A DNA stretch of 11,600 bases from Desulfonema limicola (GTDB lineage: Bacteria > Desulfobacterota > Desulfobacteria > Desulfobacterales > Desulfosalsimonadaceae), in NCBI GenBank assembly GCA_020722245.1, contig DYLE01000054.1:1-11600 (forward strand). Direction: 5' to 3'. The translations under genes and the position numbers were made by a program. The notes beneath the pieces are model-generated. The model saw nothing but the letters and a program-made list of their open reading frames with translations. It made no database searches and was not told the origin of the DNA. Positions 1 to 6,273 of this stretch are shown one piece after another (within the stretch, counting starts at the first letter, position 1; each line of letters opens with the position of its first letter).

Positions 1-334
1 GGCGGATGGTCACGTTCAGGCTCCGGAAACCCTTTCCAACCGGTGTGGTCAGAGGCCCCTTGAGCGCCACCCTATGATCCCGTATGGAATCCAGCACCTC
101 TTTGGCGATCCATTGCCCGGTTTTTTGATACCCCTTTTCACCGGCATAGAGTTCCACCCAGTCGATCCGTTTATCTCCGCCATAGGCCTGGTCCACGGCC
201 GCTTCAATCACCATTTTGGACGCATTCCAGATATCCGGCCCGGTTCCATCCCCCTCGATAAACGGAATGATGACATGATCCGGAACCGCAAGGGAGCCGT
301 TTGAGTTTTTTACAATTTTTTTTGCACCGGCCAT
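1..334 (-). CDS. icd: NADP-dependent isocitrate dehydrogenase, 5' part (partial)
   Basis: The first 111 codons are present; the rest lies beyond the left edge. The enzyme oxidatively decarboxylates isocitrate to 2-oxoglutarate in the cytoplasm, reducing NADP+, in the TCA cycle. The visible part carries the IPFIEGDGTGPD nucleotide-site loop (residues 23-34), a KGPLTTPVG segment (92-100) and RSLNVTIR (104-111). The Ser at about residue 105 matches the isocitrate-binding serine that AceK phosphorylates in E. coli Icd (Ser113). It resembles the E. coli-type homodimeric enzyme rather than the mitochondrial type. The ATG at 334 follows an AAGGAT ribosome site and lies 23 nt after the rlmB stop, so icd is probably the next gene of the same transcript. 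The cofactor choice is inferred from overall resemblance, because the determining residues lie outside the window. Confidence 0.9.
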   Translation of the reverse strand, partial: MAGAKKIVKNSNGSLAVPDHVIIPFIEGDGTGPDIWNASKMVIEAAVDQAYGGDKRIDWVELYAGEKGYQKTGQWIAKEVLDSIRDHRVALKGPLTTPVGKGFRSLNVTIR

Positions 335-357
335 CTTGTTTATCCTTAAAAATAAGT

Positions 358-1116
358 TTAAGCCCTGTTATTGCTGCGCTGTCGGTATACCTCGTAAAGG
401 GCGATAGCTCCGGCCACGGAGGCGTTTAAGGATTCCACCGGACCGGTTTGAGGAATAGAACATAATCCATCGCAGTTTTTTTTCACCAGCGGGCGGATAC
501 CGGTTTCTTCTCCGCCGACAACTATGGCGCAGGCTTGCCTGAAATCGTTTTCATAGATCGATTGCTTTGCATTTTTGTCCAAACCGATAATCCACGTCCC
601 ATTTTTTTTCAAGTCCTTCATTGCACTGACCAGGTTCGTCACCCGGGCGAGCTGAATATGTTCCAGAGCGCCGGAGGAAATTTTAGAGACCACCGGGGTT
701 GGCGCGGCGGAGCGGTCCCTGGGAATGATCACTCCGGTGATACCGGCACAGAGGGCGGTGCGTATCAACGCCCCCAGGTTGTGAGGGTCCACCACGGAGT
801 CGATCAGCAGGTAGAATGAAGAAAGTGTGCCCGCCGAAGGCCTGTCGGTTATTTCCGACATGGAAGAAATGGGATAGGGGCTCACCCGGGCGGCGACGCC
901 CTGATGGGTGTCGGTGCCGGTCAAAGACTGGATCTGACGCCGGTTCAGCCGATGTAAGGGAAGATTAAGGTCATTTATTTGTTTTAAGATGGAATCGATA
1001 CGAGGGGATGCTTTTTCAAAAGAGATATAGATTTCGTAAAAGCTGCGCCTCTTGGCCTTTAATGCTTCGGCCACAGGGTGGATGCCGTAGAGGATCTCTG
1101 AATTAATCGGTTTCAC
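358..1116 (-). CDS. rlmB: TrmH/SpoU-family 23S rRNA 2'-O-methyltransferase (RlmB-like)
   Basis: A 252-residue protein. It has the N-terminal substrate-binding domain of RlmB/TrmH proteins (LYGIHPVAEAL, residues 9-19) followed by a SPOUT methyltransferase domain. Motif 1 is DPHNLGALIRTA (110-121) with the conserved Asn113 and Arg119. Motif 2 is VVGGEETGIRPLV (199-211). Motif 3 is IPQTGPVESLNASVAGA (221-237). These form the knotted SAM site. RlmB methylates the ribose of G2251 in the 23S rRNA P loop; the exact target here is inferred from the family, and a tRNA or other rRNA guanosine is possible. The start is a GTG inside the 3' end of gmk (14 nt overlap), and no ATG lies nearby to replace it. 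This overlap suggests translational coupling to gmk. Confidence 0.88.
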   Translation of the reverse strand: MKPINSEILYGIHPVAEALKAKRRSFYEIYISFEKASPRIDSILKQINDLNLPLHRLNRRQIQSLTGTDTHQGVAARVSPYPISSMSEITDRPSAGTLSSFYLLIDSVVDPHNLGALIRTALCAGITGVIIPRDRSAAPTPVVSKISSGALEHIQLARVTNLVSAMKDLKKNGTWIIGLDKNAKQSIYENDFRQACAIVVGGEETGIRPLVKKNCDGLCSIPQTGPVESLNASVAGAIALYEVYRQRSNNRA

Positions 1117-1759
1117 CTTTGACGTCCCGGGGTCTGGAGTCTGATTTCGGGCCGTTCAGGTATCTCTGTATGATCGCGGTAAGCTGTTTGATCGCTTCAG
1201 GAAGGGCATCATTGACGATGACATGGCGGTATATATTTTTTTGAGCGATCTCGGCCTTGGCGTTTTCAAGCCGTTTTGCGATGACCTCCGGGGTGTCGGT
1301 CCCTCTTTTCTCAAGCCTTTGACGAAGCACATCCAAAGACGGCGGCATCACAAAAATGGTGATGCTGTCCGGGTACTTTTCAAGGATCTGGCGGGCGCCA
1401 GCCACGTCGATGTCTAAAAGGATGAAACGCCCCGCCGAGAGATGGGTGTCCAAAAACACGGCGTCGGTTCCATAGAAATGGCCGTGCACCTCGGCCCATT
1501 CCGCCCATTTGCCCTGTTGAATATTTTTTTTAAATTCCGCCTCCGTGATAAAATAATAATCCTTTCCGTTTTCTTCCCCCTTTCGGGGGATTCGGGTGGT
1601 ATGGGAGACGGAGTAGGCCAGCTCGGGAAACCGCCGGCGAAGCGCCTGGCAGAGGGTGGATTTACCTGCACCCGAGGGGGCAGACAGAATTATCAGGCGT
1701 CCCCGGCCCGGCGAAGGGTCTATTCTTTTAGACAGAGAATTTTTTGAATTTTCCGGCAT
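1103..1759 (-). CDS. gmk: Guanylate kinase
   Basis: A 218-residue cytoplasmic kinase that converts GMP and ATP to GDP and ADP, an essential step in making GTP and dGTP. The P-loop is SAPSGAGKST (residues 26-35). The GMP-binding region follows with SHTTR (52-56), GKDYYF (65-70) and EVHGHFYGT (90-98). A lid arginine segment follows at RLEKRGTDT. The first 20 residues, before GRLIILSAP, are polar and form an extension that most guanylate kinases lack, so a later start is possible. However, no good alternative start codon is visible, and the ATG at 1759 itself has only a weak ribosome site. The gene begins 15 nt after remA, a neighbour relationship also known from Bacillus (yicC/yloC-remA-gmk). 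Confidence 0.95.
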   Translation of the reverse strand: MPENSKNSLSKRIDPSPGRGRLIILSAPSGAGKSTLCQALRRRFPELAYSVSHTTRIPRKGEENGKDYYFITEAEFKKNIQQGKWAEWAEVHGHFYGTDAVFLDTHLSAGRFILLDIDVAGARQILEKYPDSITIFVMPPSLDVLRQRLEKRGTDTPEVIAKRLENAKAEIAQKNIYRHVIVNDALPEAIKQLTAIIQRYLNGPKSDSRPRDVKGETD

Positions 1760-1774
1760 CAGAAGACCGTTTTT

Positions 1775-2026
1775 TTATTTTTCGTTTAACATCATATAGC
1801 GCTGGGTGATGGTCTCCGCCTGAATGGCCGAAAGTACGATATGGTTGTTTTTCATCACGATAATGGAACGGGTGCGGCGGCCGTGGGTGGCGTCAATCAG
1901 CCTTTTTTCCTTTTTGGCATCATCCCTGAGGCGTTTTACCGGCGCCGAGTCCGGGGAGATGATGGCGAGCACGTCGTCCGCCACCACGCTGCTTCCAAAC
2001 CCGATGTTTAAAAGATTATAGGCCAT
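1775..2026 (-). CDS. remA: RemA-like DUF370 regulator
   Basis: An 83-residue protein of the DUF370/RemA family. In Bacillus subtilis RemA is a DNA-binding activator of biofilm matrix and osmoprotection genes and assembles into rings. The family signature is visible: NIGFGSSVV (residues 7-15), VLAIISPDSAPVKRL (19-33) and a basic stretch with DATHGRRTRSIIVM (45-58). The family is common outside Bacillus too, where its role is mostly untested, so a biofilm function here is not established. It sits between yicC and gmk, as in Firmicutes. The ATG at 2026 is preceded by an AGGA-type ribosome site. No other DNA-binding domain is present. Confidence 0.88.
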   Translation of the reverse strand: MAYNLLNIGFGSSVVADDVLAIISPDSAPVKRLRDDAKKEKRLIDATHGRRTRSIIVMKNNHIVLSAIQAETITQRYMMLNEK

Positions 2027-2074
2027 CCTGATATCCTGTCTGTCTGAAGGTTCCGCTCCTGAGGCGTGCAGGTC

Positions 2075-2956
2075 CTATTCCACGTTTTGAATCTGCTCCC
2101 TTATTTTTTCGAGCTCTGTTTTTGCGGATACAAGGGCATGGGAAATGCCGGCATCGCAGGCTTTATTCCCCATGGTGGAGAATTCCCGGTTAACCTCCTG
2201 AAGAAGAAAGTTAAGCGGCCTGCCGGACGGGACCTCCGATTCCATGATCCGGCGAAACTGCGCCATATGACTTCTGGCCCTGACGATTTCTTCAGAGATA
2301 TCGGTTTTATCGGCTAAAAACGCCGCCTCTTGGGCGATGCGGCCGGAATCCAGCTCCACCATGCCCTCGGTGAGCTCCTTGATCCGTTCCCTGAGCCTTT
2401 CCTGATACCGCTCAAGCAGGCCCCGGGTGTTGATTTCGATCCGGCGAATGCACTCCTCAATGAAAACAAGCCGCTGTTTCAGGTCTTTTGAAATGGCGTT
2501 TCCCTCATTGACCCTCATGACCTCAAACTCCTTAAGCGCCTGAATCAGGCATTCATGAACGACCGGCCAGGCCGCATTAGAGTTTATCGTTGCTTCGACG
2601 GGTTCGATGATTCCGGTTTTTTCAGCCAAAACCGAAAACGGAATGTCCATGTTCGGGTCGATCTTGTTTCTTAACCGGACCAGGGCGTCGTAATAGGCGG
2701 CCGCCATCTCTTCATTCACCTCAAAGGGATGCATCTGTTCTCCCCTGGAAAGGATGGATATTTTGATTTCCACCCGCCCCCGGGTGATGCGCTCGGACAC
2801 GACGCGCTTCACCTCTTCTTCAAGCGACCGGAAGGGGCCTGGAATCCGCGTCGCGATATCCAGGAATCGGCTGTTGTAACCTCGAATCTCAATGCCCACC
2901 GAAAATTCCGGGGTGGACAGGTTGGTTTCCGCAAAAGCGGTCATGCTTTTGATCAT
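2075..2956 (-). CDS. yicC: YicC/YloC-family endoribonuclease
   Basis: A 293-residue protein matching YicC over its whole length. The N-terminal domain starts with IKSMTAFAE (residues 2-10) and contains EIRGYNSRFLDI (23-34). The C-terminal DUF1732 domain is clear from DISEEIVR (219-226) through FLLQEVNRE (250-258) to the final ELEKIREQIQNVE. Family members in E. coli (YicC) and B. subtilis (YloC) have been reported as endoribonucleases, YicC affecting small-RNA turnover. The substrate here is unknown. The start overlaps the DUF4416 stop as ATGA (4 nt), showing translational coupling, and remA follows after 48 nt. The middle of the protein is rich in charged helix (RERIKELTEG region), consistent with oligomerisation. 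Confidence 0.92.
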   Translation of the reverse strand: MIKSMTAFAETNLSTPEFSVGIEIRGYNSRFLDIATRIPGPFRSLEEEVKRVVSERITRGRVEIKISILSRGEQMHPFEVNEEMAAAYYDALVRLRNKIDPNMDIPFSVLAEKTGIIEPVEATINSNAAWPVVHECLIQALKEFEVMRVNEGNAISKDLKQRLVFIEECIRRIEINTRGLLERYQERLRERIKELTEGMVELDSGRIAQEAAFLADKTDISEEIVRARSHMAQFRRIMESEVPSGRPLNFLLQEVNREFSTMGNKACDAGISHALVSAKTELEKIREQIQNVE

Positions 2957-3501
2957 TCCGATGTTGCGCCCTTATCCAAGTGTTTCAGGTCCCATAAATA
3001 TTTGCACCGTGCTCGAAAGAGGAATTCAAGGATATCCTTTCTTGTGTAATCCGGATAGGTCCAGGGAAGGGATTGAAACCCCTTGTTCTGGTAGATGAGG
3101 GTCAGATCCGCGTAGATGTTTCCTCCGATACAGATCCGGTGGGAGGCGTTCTTGCCGGTGGCCAGCACAAACCGTTCACTAACCAGGTATCCCGGATCGA
3201 TGTTTATGCGGCGGTTGCCGTTGGACGCGGATTCCAGCTCCATCCGGTTGGTTTCGGCCTTAATAAATGAAAGCCGGTCCTGGGGCACCAGGGTTTTAAA
3301 CGCCATCATTCTTCTTTGCAGGCCGGGTCCCATCTCGTGGGTATAATAGTCGGTCAGATCAAACGGGAACCACGGGCTGATCAGGTCGATCTCGCCGAAT
3401 GCCTCACAAAGCCGCCTGCACACCCCATCGATCAGGCGTGGGTCGTTCATGAAAACCCCAACGATCAGCTTGGCCGGGGCCGGCGGTTTTGGAAGGCTCA
3501 T
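2953..3501 (-). CDS. DUF4416 family protein of unknown function
   Basis: A 182-residue soluble protein with no signal peptide or membrane segment. It matches my recollection of the DUF4416 family, found in deltaproteobacteria and some other anaerobes. Conserved-looking blocks are FDLTDYYTHEMGPGL (residues 47-61), RRINIDPGYL (97-106), SHRICIGGNIYADL (120-133) and PWTYPDY (146-152). The many invariant-looking Asp, His, Tyr and Arg residues suggest an enzyme or a nucleotide/RNA-binding protein, but no known catalytic motif is recognisable, so no function is assigned. The gene overlaps yicC by 4 nt and lies 43 nt after the Trm112-like gene. The ATG at 3501 has no strong ribosome site. Confidence 0.85.
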   Translation of the reverse strand: MSLPKPPAPAKLIVGVFMNDPRLIDGVCRRLCEAFGEIDLISPWFPFDLTDYYTHEMGPGLQRRMMAFKTLVPQDRLSFIKAETNRMELESASNGNRRINIDPGYLVSERFVLATGKNASHRICIGGNIYADLTLIYQNKGFQSLPWTYPDYTRKDILEFLFRARCKYLWDLKHLDKGATSE

Positions 3502-3544
3502 GGCGTTTTTAAATGGTTGGTTTTTCCGGCATGACTCGCCACCC

Positions 3545-3718
3545 TTATGGATTTATAGGCTTTGCCTCATCAATGAGCATCACGGGAATGTCCTCGCGGA
3601 TTTCATAGAGCAGCTTGCAGGCATCACAGATCAGGCCGGTTTTTTCATCGTTTAAGCGGAGCTCGCCCTTGCATTTCGGACAGACCAGGATATCCAGCAG
3701 TTCCTGACTAACAGCCAT
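3545..3718 (-). CDS. Trm112-like / UPF0434 small zinc protein
   Basis: A 57-residue protein from the ATG at 3718. An upstream in-frame GTG at 3748 would add ten residues. I prefer the ATG because an AAAGGAG ribosome site (3728-3734) lies 9 nt before it, and because the shorter protein matches the family length of about 60 (E. coli YcaR type). Two cysteine pairs, Cys13-x2-Cys16 and Cys31-x2-Cys34, form a small zinc-ribbon, followed by REDIPVMLIDEA (41-52), the usual family ending. Trm112 proteins are partners and activators of methyltransferases in eukaryotes and archaea; the bacterial role is poorly defined. The nearby rRNA methyltransferase gene makes a partner role possible but unproven. 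Confidence 0.88.
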   Translation of the reverse strand: MAVSQELLDILVCPKCKGELRLNDEKTGLICDACKLLYEIREDIPVMLIDEAKPINP

Positions 3719-3788
3719 GGCTTCGTTCTCCTTTATACTATACTCCACTATTTTTTAGACAACATCTAAGAGGGGCGTCATTTTGAAA

Positions 3789-3864
3789 TGGTACGCCCGG
3801 CAGGATTCGAACCTGCGATTTTCAGCTCCGGAGGCTGATGCCCTATCCCCTGGGCCACGGGCGC
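3789..3864 (-). tRNA. tRNA-Arg (anticodon CCG)
   Basis: A full cloverleaf folds on the minus strand. The acceptor arms are GCGCCCG and CGGGCGT, with a G1-U72 wobble at the end of the stem. The D stem is GCCC/GGGC, the anticodon stem TCAGC/GCTGA, and the T stem GCAGG/CCTGC with loop TTCGAAT. The seven-base anticodon loop CTCCGGA gives anticodon CCG, which reads the Arg codon CGG. The discriminator base is A and the terminal CCA is encoded (3789-3791). It lies between folC and the Trm112-like gene on the same strand, so it may be processed from a longer transcript; no separate promoter or terminator is evident. Confidence 0.97.
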
Positions 3865-3915
3865 ACACGCTAGGGTAAATAAATAATTTGATGGGATTAG
3901 TCAAGGATGAAAAAA

Positions 3916-5217
3916 TCACAGGCTGCATGATGAATCGCCGATTCCGATTGAGGCCAGGGTCTCCTTGGCTTCCCCCACCACATACAGGGAGCCGGCAATG
4001 CAGACCACATCGTTTGGCCCGGAAACGGCCAGGGCATGCCTCACCGCTTCTTTCACATTTTTTATTTGAATGCGTTTTACCGGCGTGTTTTTTAATGCGG
4101 CGTCCAGGGCTTCCGGCGGCAGTCCTCGATCGATCTTGGGCCGGGTCAGGATCAGAAGATCGCAGACCGGCGCCAGGGTTCGCAGCATCGCCGCGTAGGG
4201 TTTGTCATCAAGGATGCCGACGACCTGAATGATCCGCCGGCCCGCCATTTGGGATTTTATAAATTTTACAAGACCCCGCATCCCTGCAAGGTTGTGTGCG
4301 CCGTCGATAAGGACGGAAGGGGAGAAGGGAAGGATTTCAATCCTTCCGGGCCATTTGCATGTTTCAAGCCCTTCTCGAACAGCCGCCTCTTTAAGGGATA
4401 GCTTTTTTTGCATTAACACTTCGCATGCGGCCAGAACAAGCGCGGCGTTTTCAACCTGATAGTCCCCCAGCAGCCCGGTTTTCATGTTTTTCCAGTCATG
4501 ATTTATGCCGTTGTAGGAGAAGCTGCCGTCGCTGTTTCTGCGCACCCGGAAGTGTTTTCCCAGGCGGTATAACGGCGCGGATTTTTCGTAAGCCAGCTTT
4601 TCAAACACCTCAATGACGACCCTTTGCCTGGCAGCGGTGACCACCGGCGTATTTTTTTTAATGATTCCGCCTTTTTCCCCGGCGATTTGAGCGATGGTGT
4701 TGCCTAAATAAAAGCGGTGCTCCAGGGAGATGTTGGAAATGATGGATACCTCGGGGGAGAGGATGTTGGTGGCATCCAGCCGCCCTCCCATTCCGGTTTC
4801 AACAACCGCCCAGTCCACCTTTTCTTTTGCAAATACATAAAAGGCCATGGCGGTGGTGTACTCAAAAAAGGTCGGCTCGCGGGATCCGGAATGGGCGGTT
4901 TTGACCGCTTTGTAGGCGTCCACAACCGCGTCATTTGAAATCTGAATATTGTTGATACGGATGCGCTCATTAAAACGCACCAGGTGAGGGGAGGTGTAGA
5001 GGCCAACCCAGTATCCAGCCTTGTAAAGGATGTTGGAGAGCGCCGAGGCGATGGAGCCTTTACCGTTTGTGCCGGCGATATGGACGCAGGAAAATTGCTT
5101 ATGGGGGTTGCCCAGATGCCTGAGGATGTTTCTGATGACATCCAGCCCCAGCTTGATGCCGAACCGCCGAAGGCCGAACATCTCCTTGATATATTCTTCG
5201 TATGTGCGAGAAGCCAT
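3916..5217 (-). CDS. folC: Bifunctional folylpolyglutamate synthase / dihydrofolate synthase
   Basis: A 433-residue cytoplasmic Mur-ligase-like enzyme. It adds glutamate to dihydropteroate and to folates using ATP. The N-terminal ATPase domain has RRFGIKLGLD (17-26), the P-loop AGTNGKGS (48-55), SPHLVRFNERI (76-86) and ETGMGGRLDATN (140-151). The REK/GEK lysine that is carbamylated in the family corresponds to Lys182 in EKGGIIK. The C-terminal domain carries IDGAHNLAG. Two small departures from the usual text are ISLEH (normally ISLDH) and EKGGI (normally EKAGI); both look conservative. The ATG at 5217 gives the expected N-terminus but has almost no ribosome site, and it starts 12 nt after the T-tract of a terminator-like hairpin. 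Confidence 0.95.
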   Translation of the reverse strand: MASRTYEEYIKEMFGLRRFGIKLGLDVIRNILRHLGNPHKQFSCVHIAGTNGKGSIASALSNILYKAGYWVGLYTSPHLVRFNERIRINNIQISNDAVVDAYKAVKTAHSGSREPTFFEYTTAMAFYVFAKEKVDWAVVETGMGGRLDATNILSPEVSIISNISLEHRFYLGNTIAQIAGEKGGIIKKNTPVVTAARQRVVIEVFEKLAYEKSAPLYRLGKHFRVRRNSDGSFSYNGINHDWKNMKTGLLGDYQVENAALVLAACEVLMQKKLSLKEAAVREGLETCKWPGRIEILPFSPSVLIDGAHNLAGMRGLVKFIKSQMAGRRIIQVVGILDDKPYAAMLRTLAPVCDLLILTRPKIDRGLPPEALDAALKNTPVKRIQIKNVKEAVRHALAVSGPNDVVCIAGSLYVVGEAKETLASIGIGDSSCSL

Positions 5218-5229
5218 TGCTTTAAGGGT

Positions 5230-5269
5230 AAAAAACCCGGCCGAATGGATATATTCTGACCGGGTTTTT
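5230..5269 (-). terminator. Rho-independent terminator after rpsU
   Basis: A perfect 10-bp inverted repeat (5231-5240 with 5260-5269) has a CCCGG/CCGGG core flanked by A5 and T5. Read on the minus strand it gives a GC stem followed by a run of six T. Within the 19-nt loop GAAT (5243-5246) can also pair with ATTC (5253-5256). It lies 34 nt after the rpsU stop, so it should end the rpsU transcript. Because the arms are A-rich on one side and T-rich on the other, it could also stop plus-strand transcription. The T-tract ends 12 nt before the folC start codon. Confidence 0.82.
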
Positions 5270-5303
5270 CAGGCCGAATTTTTTTTAGTGCCGCAGGGCC
5301 TTT

Positions 5304-5519
5304 TTAATAGCTGCGGTACCGCAGGTTTCGTTTTGAATCGGCAATGCGTTGACGCCGCTGCGCCTCCCGTTTTTTCCGTCTCCGGTATTCACTCGGCTTT
5401 TCATAGTTTTTTTTCAGCTTCAGCCGTTTGAAAAGACCGTCGTTCTGGATTTTTTTTTTCAGGATCCGCATCGCCTTTTCAAGGTCGTTGTCATCGACCC
5501 GGACCGCGATTTCTTTCAA
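5304..5519 (-). CDS. rpsU: 30S ribosomal protein S21
   Basis: A 71-residue small-subunit protein that binds near the anti-Shine-Dalgarno end of 16S rRNA and takes part in initiation. The family sequence is plain: KEIAVRVDDNDLEKAMRIL, then a lysine/arginine-rich tail with KPSEYRRRKKREAQRR. The length equals the usual S21 length. The start must be the TTG at 5517-5519: an AAAGGGGG ribosome site (5528-5535) lies 8 nt upstream, and the reading frame further upstream codes for an unrelated hydrophobic, AT-rich stretch that is part of the leader. It is monocistronic or leads the minus-strand block, because a strong hairpin terminator follows it. Confidence 0.93.
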   Translation of the reverse strand: MKEIAVRVDDNDLEKAMRILKKKIQNDGLFKRLKLKKNYEKPSEYRRRKKREAQRRQRIADSKRNLRYRSY

Positions 5520-5574
5520 ATATGTCGCCCCCTTTGCAAGTAAAATGGAATTGCTGCTTAAAGAATAAAAATTG

Positions 5575-5603
5575 TATATAATGAAATAGATATTTATTTT
5601 CAA
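5575..5603 (-). promoter_or_regulatory. Candidate sigma-70 promoter of rpsU
   Basis: On the minus strand TTGAAA (5598-5603) is followed after 17 nt by TATATA (5575-5580), in very AT-rich sequence. Transcription would start near 5568, giving a leader of about 50 nt that includes the AAAGGGGG ribosome site. The -35 box matches consensus at five of six positions and the -10 box at four. A TACAAT just downstream (5571-5576) is an alternative -10 with poorer spacing. Confidence 0.5.
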
Positions 5604-5684
5604 GTAAAAAATGAGGACCTTTGGCAATATTATTTCTTGATAACCCCCGCTGGTCCTTTTTTTATCCTATAACGGCTTAAGATC

Positions 5685-5720
5685 AAAGGCTCAATCGGAT
5701 TAATCGCCCTGATAGCCTTT
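5685..5720. repeat. Inverted repeat AAAGGCT/AGCCTTT
   Basis: AAAGGCT at 5685-5691 and AGCCTTT at 5714-5720 form a perfect 7-bp inverted repeat around a 22-nt spacer that contains the palindrome GATTAATC (5698-5705). It lies upstream of the likely atp promoter. It could be an operator or a weak hairpin, but a match this short can arise by chance. Confidence 0.3.
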
Positions 5721-5767
5721 AATGGATTGGGCTGTGTCGATTTTTCTTTAAAACCTTTAAAAAAAAT

Positions 5768-5809
5768 TTGACAACTCGTATTTGATGATGGTAACGGAAT
5801 TAATTTAAT
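5768..5809 (+). promoter_or_regulatory. Candidate promoter of the ATP synthase operon
   Basis: Two overlapping possibilities exist. One uses a perfect TTGACA (5768-5773), just downstream of A-tracts that could act as an UP element, but no good -10 lies 16-18 nt after it. The other uses TTGATG (5782-5787), a 16-nt spacer, and TTTAAT (5804-5809), which matches TATAAT at five of six positions. The second would start transcription near 5816, about 30 nt before the atpF' start codon. Confidence 0.4.
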
Positions 5810-5847
5810 GTAAAATAAGATTGGAAGCGTGAGCGGAGGGTTTTCGA

Positions 5848-6273
5848 ATGGTCAGCATCGACATGTCTCTTCTTGTTCAGATTGTTAATTTTTTATTTTT
5901 GATTTGGGCGTTAAACCTGGTTTTTTATAAGCCGATTCGAAACATTCTCGTTCAACGAAGGCTTAAGATATCAGGCCTTGAGGATGGCGCCCGCCGGTTG
6001 AATCAAGACACCGAGGAAAAGGATCGGGCCTTGAAAGAAGGGCTGAGACAAGCCCGGGAAAAGGGGGTTGCTGAAAAGGCGATGTTTGAGCAGGAGGCCC
6101 GGAACCAGGAAAAGCAGCTGATCGAGAAAATCAATGAAAAGGCCCGCGCAGATCTGGCCCAGATCCGGGAGCGGATCACACGGGAGACCGAGACGGCCCG
6201 GGCCGCTCTGCAAAAAGAAATCGAGGCTTTTGCGGATGAAATCAGCCGAAAAATACTAGGGAGGGCTGTCTAA
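5848..6273 (+). CDS. atpF': F-type ATP synthase subunit b' (first b-type subunit)
   Basis: A 141-residue peripheral-stalk protein. One N-terminal membrane helix (about residues 6-27, SLLVQIVNFLFLIWALNLVF) is followed by YKPIRNIL and a long charged coiled coil to the end. The heptad-rich region has many Glu, Lys, Arg and Ala. With the second b-type gene it should form a b/b' heterodimer that holds the alpha3beta3 head and delta against the membrane a subunit, as in organisms with paired b genes. It is the first gene of the operon, with a GGAGGG ribosome site 7 nt before the ATG. Its stop overlaps the next start by 1 nt (TAATG). I call it b' because it is the shorter, leading copy without a signal-like N-terminus. 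Confidence 0.9.
   Translation: MVSIDMSLLVQIVNFLFLIWALNLVFYKPIRNILVQRRLKISGLEDGARRLNQDTEEKDRALKEGLRQAREKGVAEKAMFEQEARNQEKQLIEKINEKARADLAQIRERITRETETARAALQKEIEAFADEISRKILGRAV

Larger units (their letters stand above)
5520..5847. other. Divergent intergenic region between rpsU and the atp operon
   Basis: A 328-nt AT-rich stretch with no credible gene on either strand. The part next to rpsU holds its leader, ribosome site and a likely promoter. The part next to atpF' holds A-tracts, TTGACA and TTTAAT elements, and the GGAGGG ribosome site 7 nt before the ATG at 5848. The middle (about 5640-5760) shows one AAAGGCT/AGCCTTT inverted repeat and otherwise nothing I recognise. I see no conserved riboswitch or known protein-binding site. 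Confidence 0.8.

Noticed and set aside
3719..3748. Longer start (GTG at 3748) for the Trm112-like protein
   Set aside because: The added residues include the translated ribosome site of the internal ATG, and the family length fits the shorter form.
3789..3864. tRNA-Arg as an integration (attachment) site for a mobile element
   Set aside because: No integrase, no repeat of the tRNA 3' end and no foreign-looking genes are present on either side; the neighbours are housekeeping genes.
5311..5324. A perfect 14-nt palindrome CTGCGGTACCGCAG
   Set aside because: It falls inside the last codons of rpsU (Leu-Arg-Tyr-Arg-Ser) and is explained by coding; it has no loop and no T-tract, so it is not a terminator.
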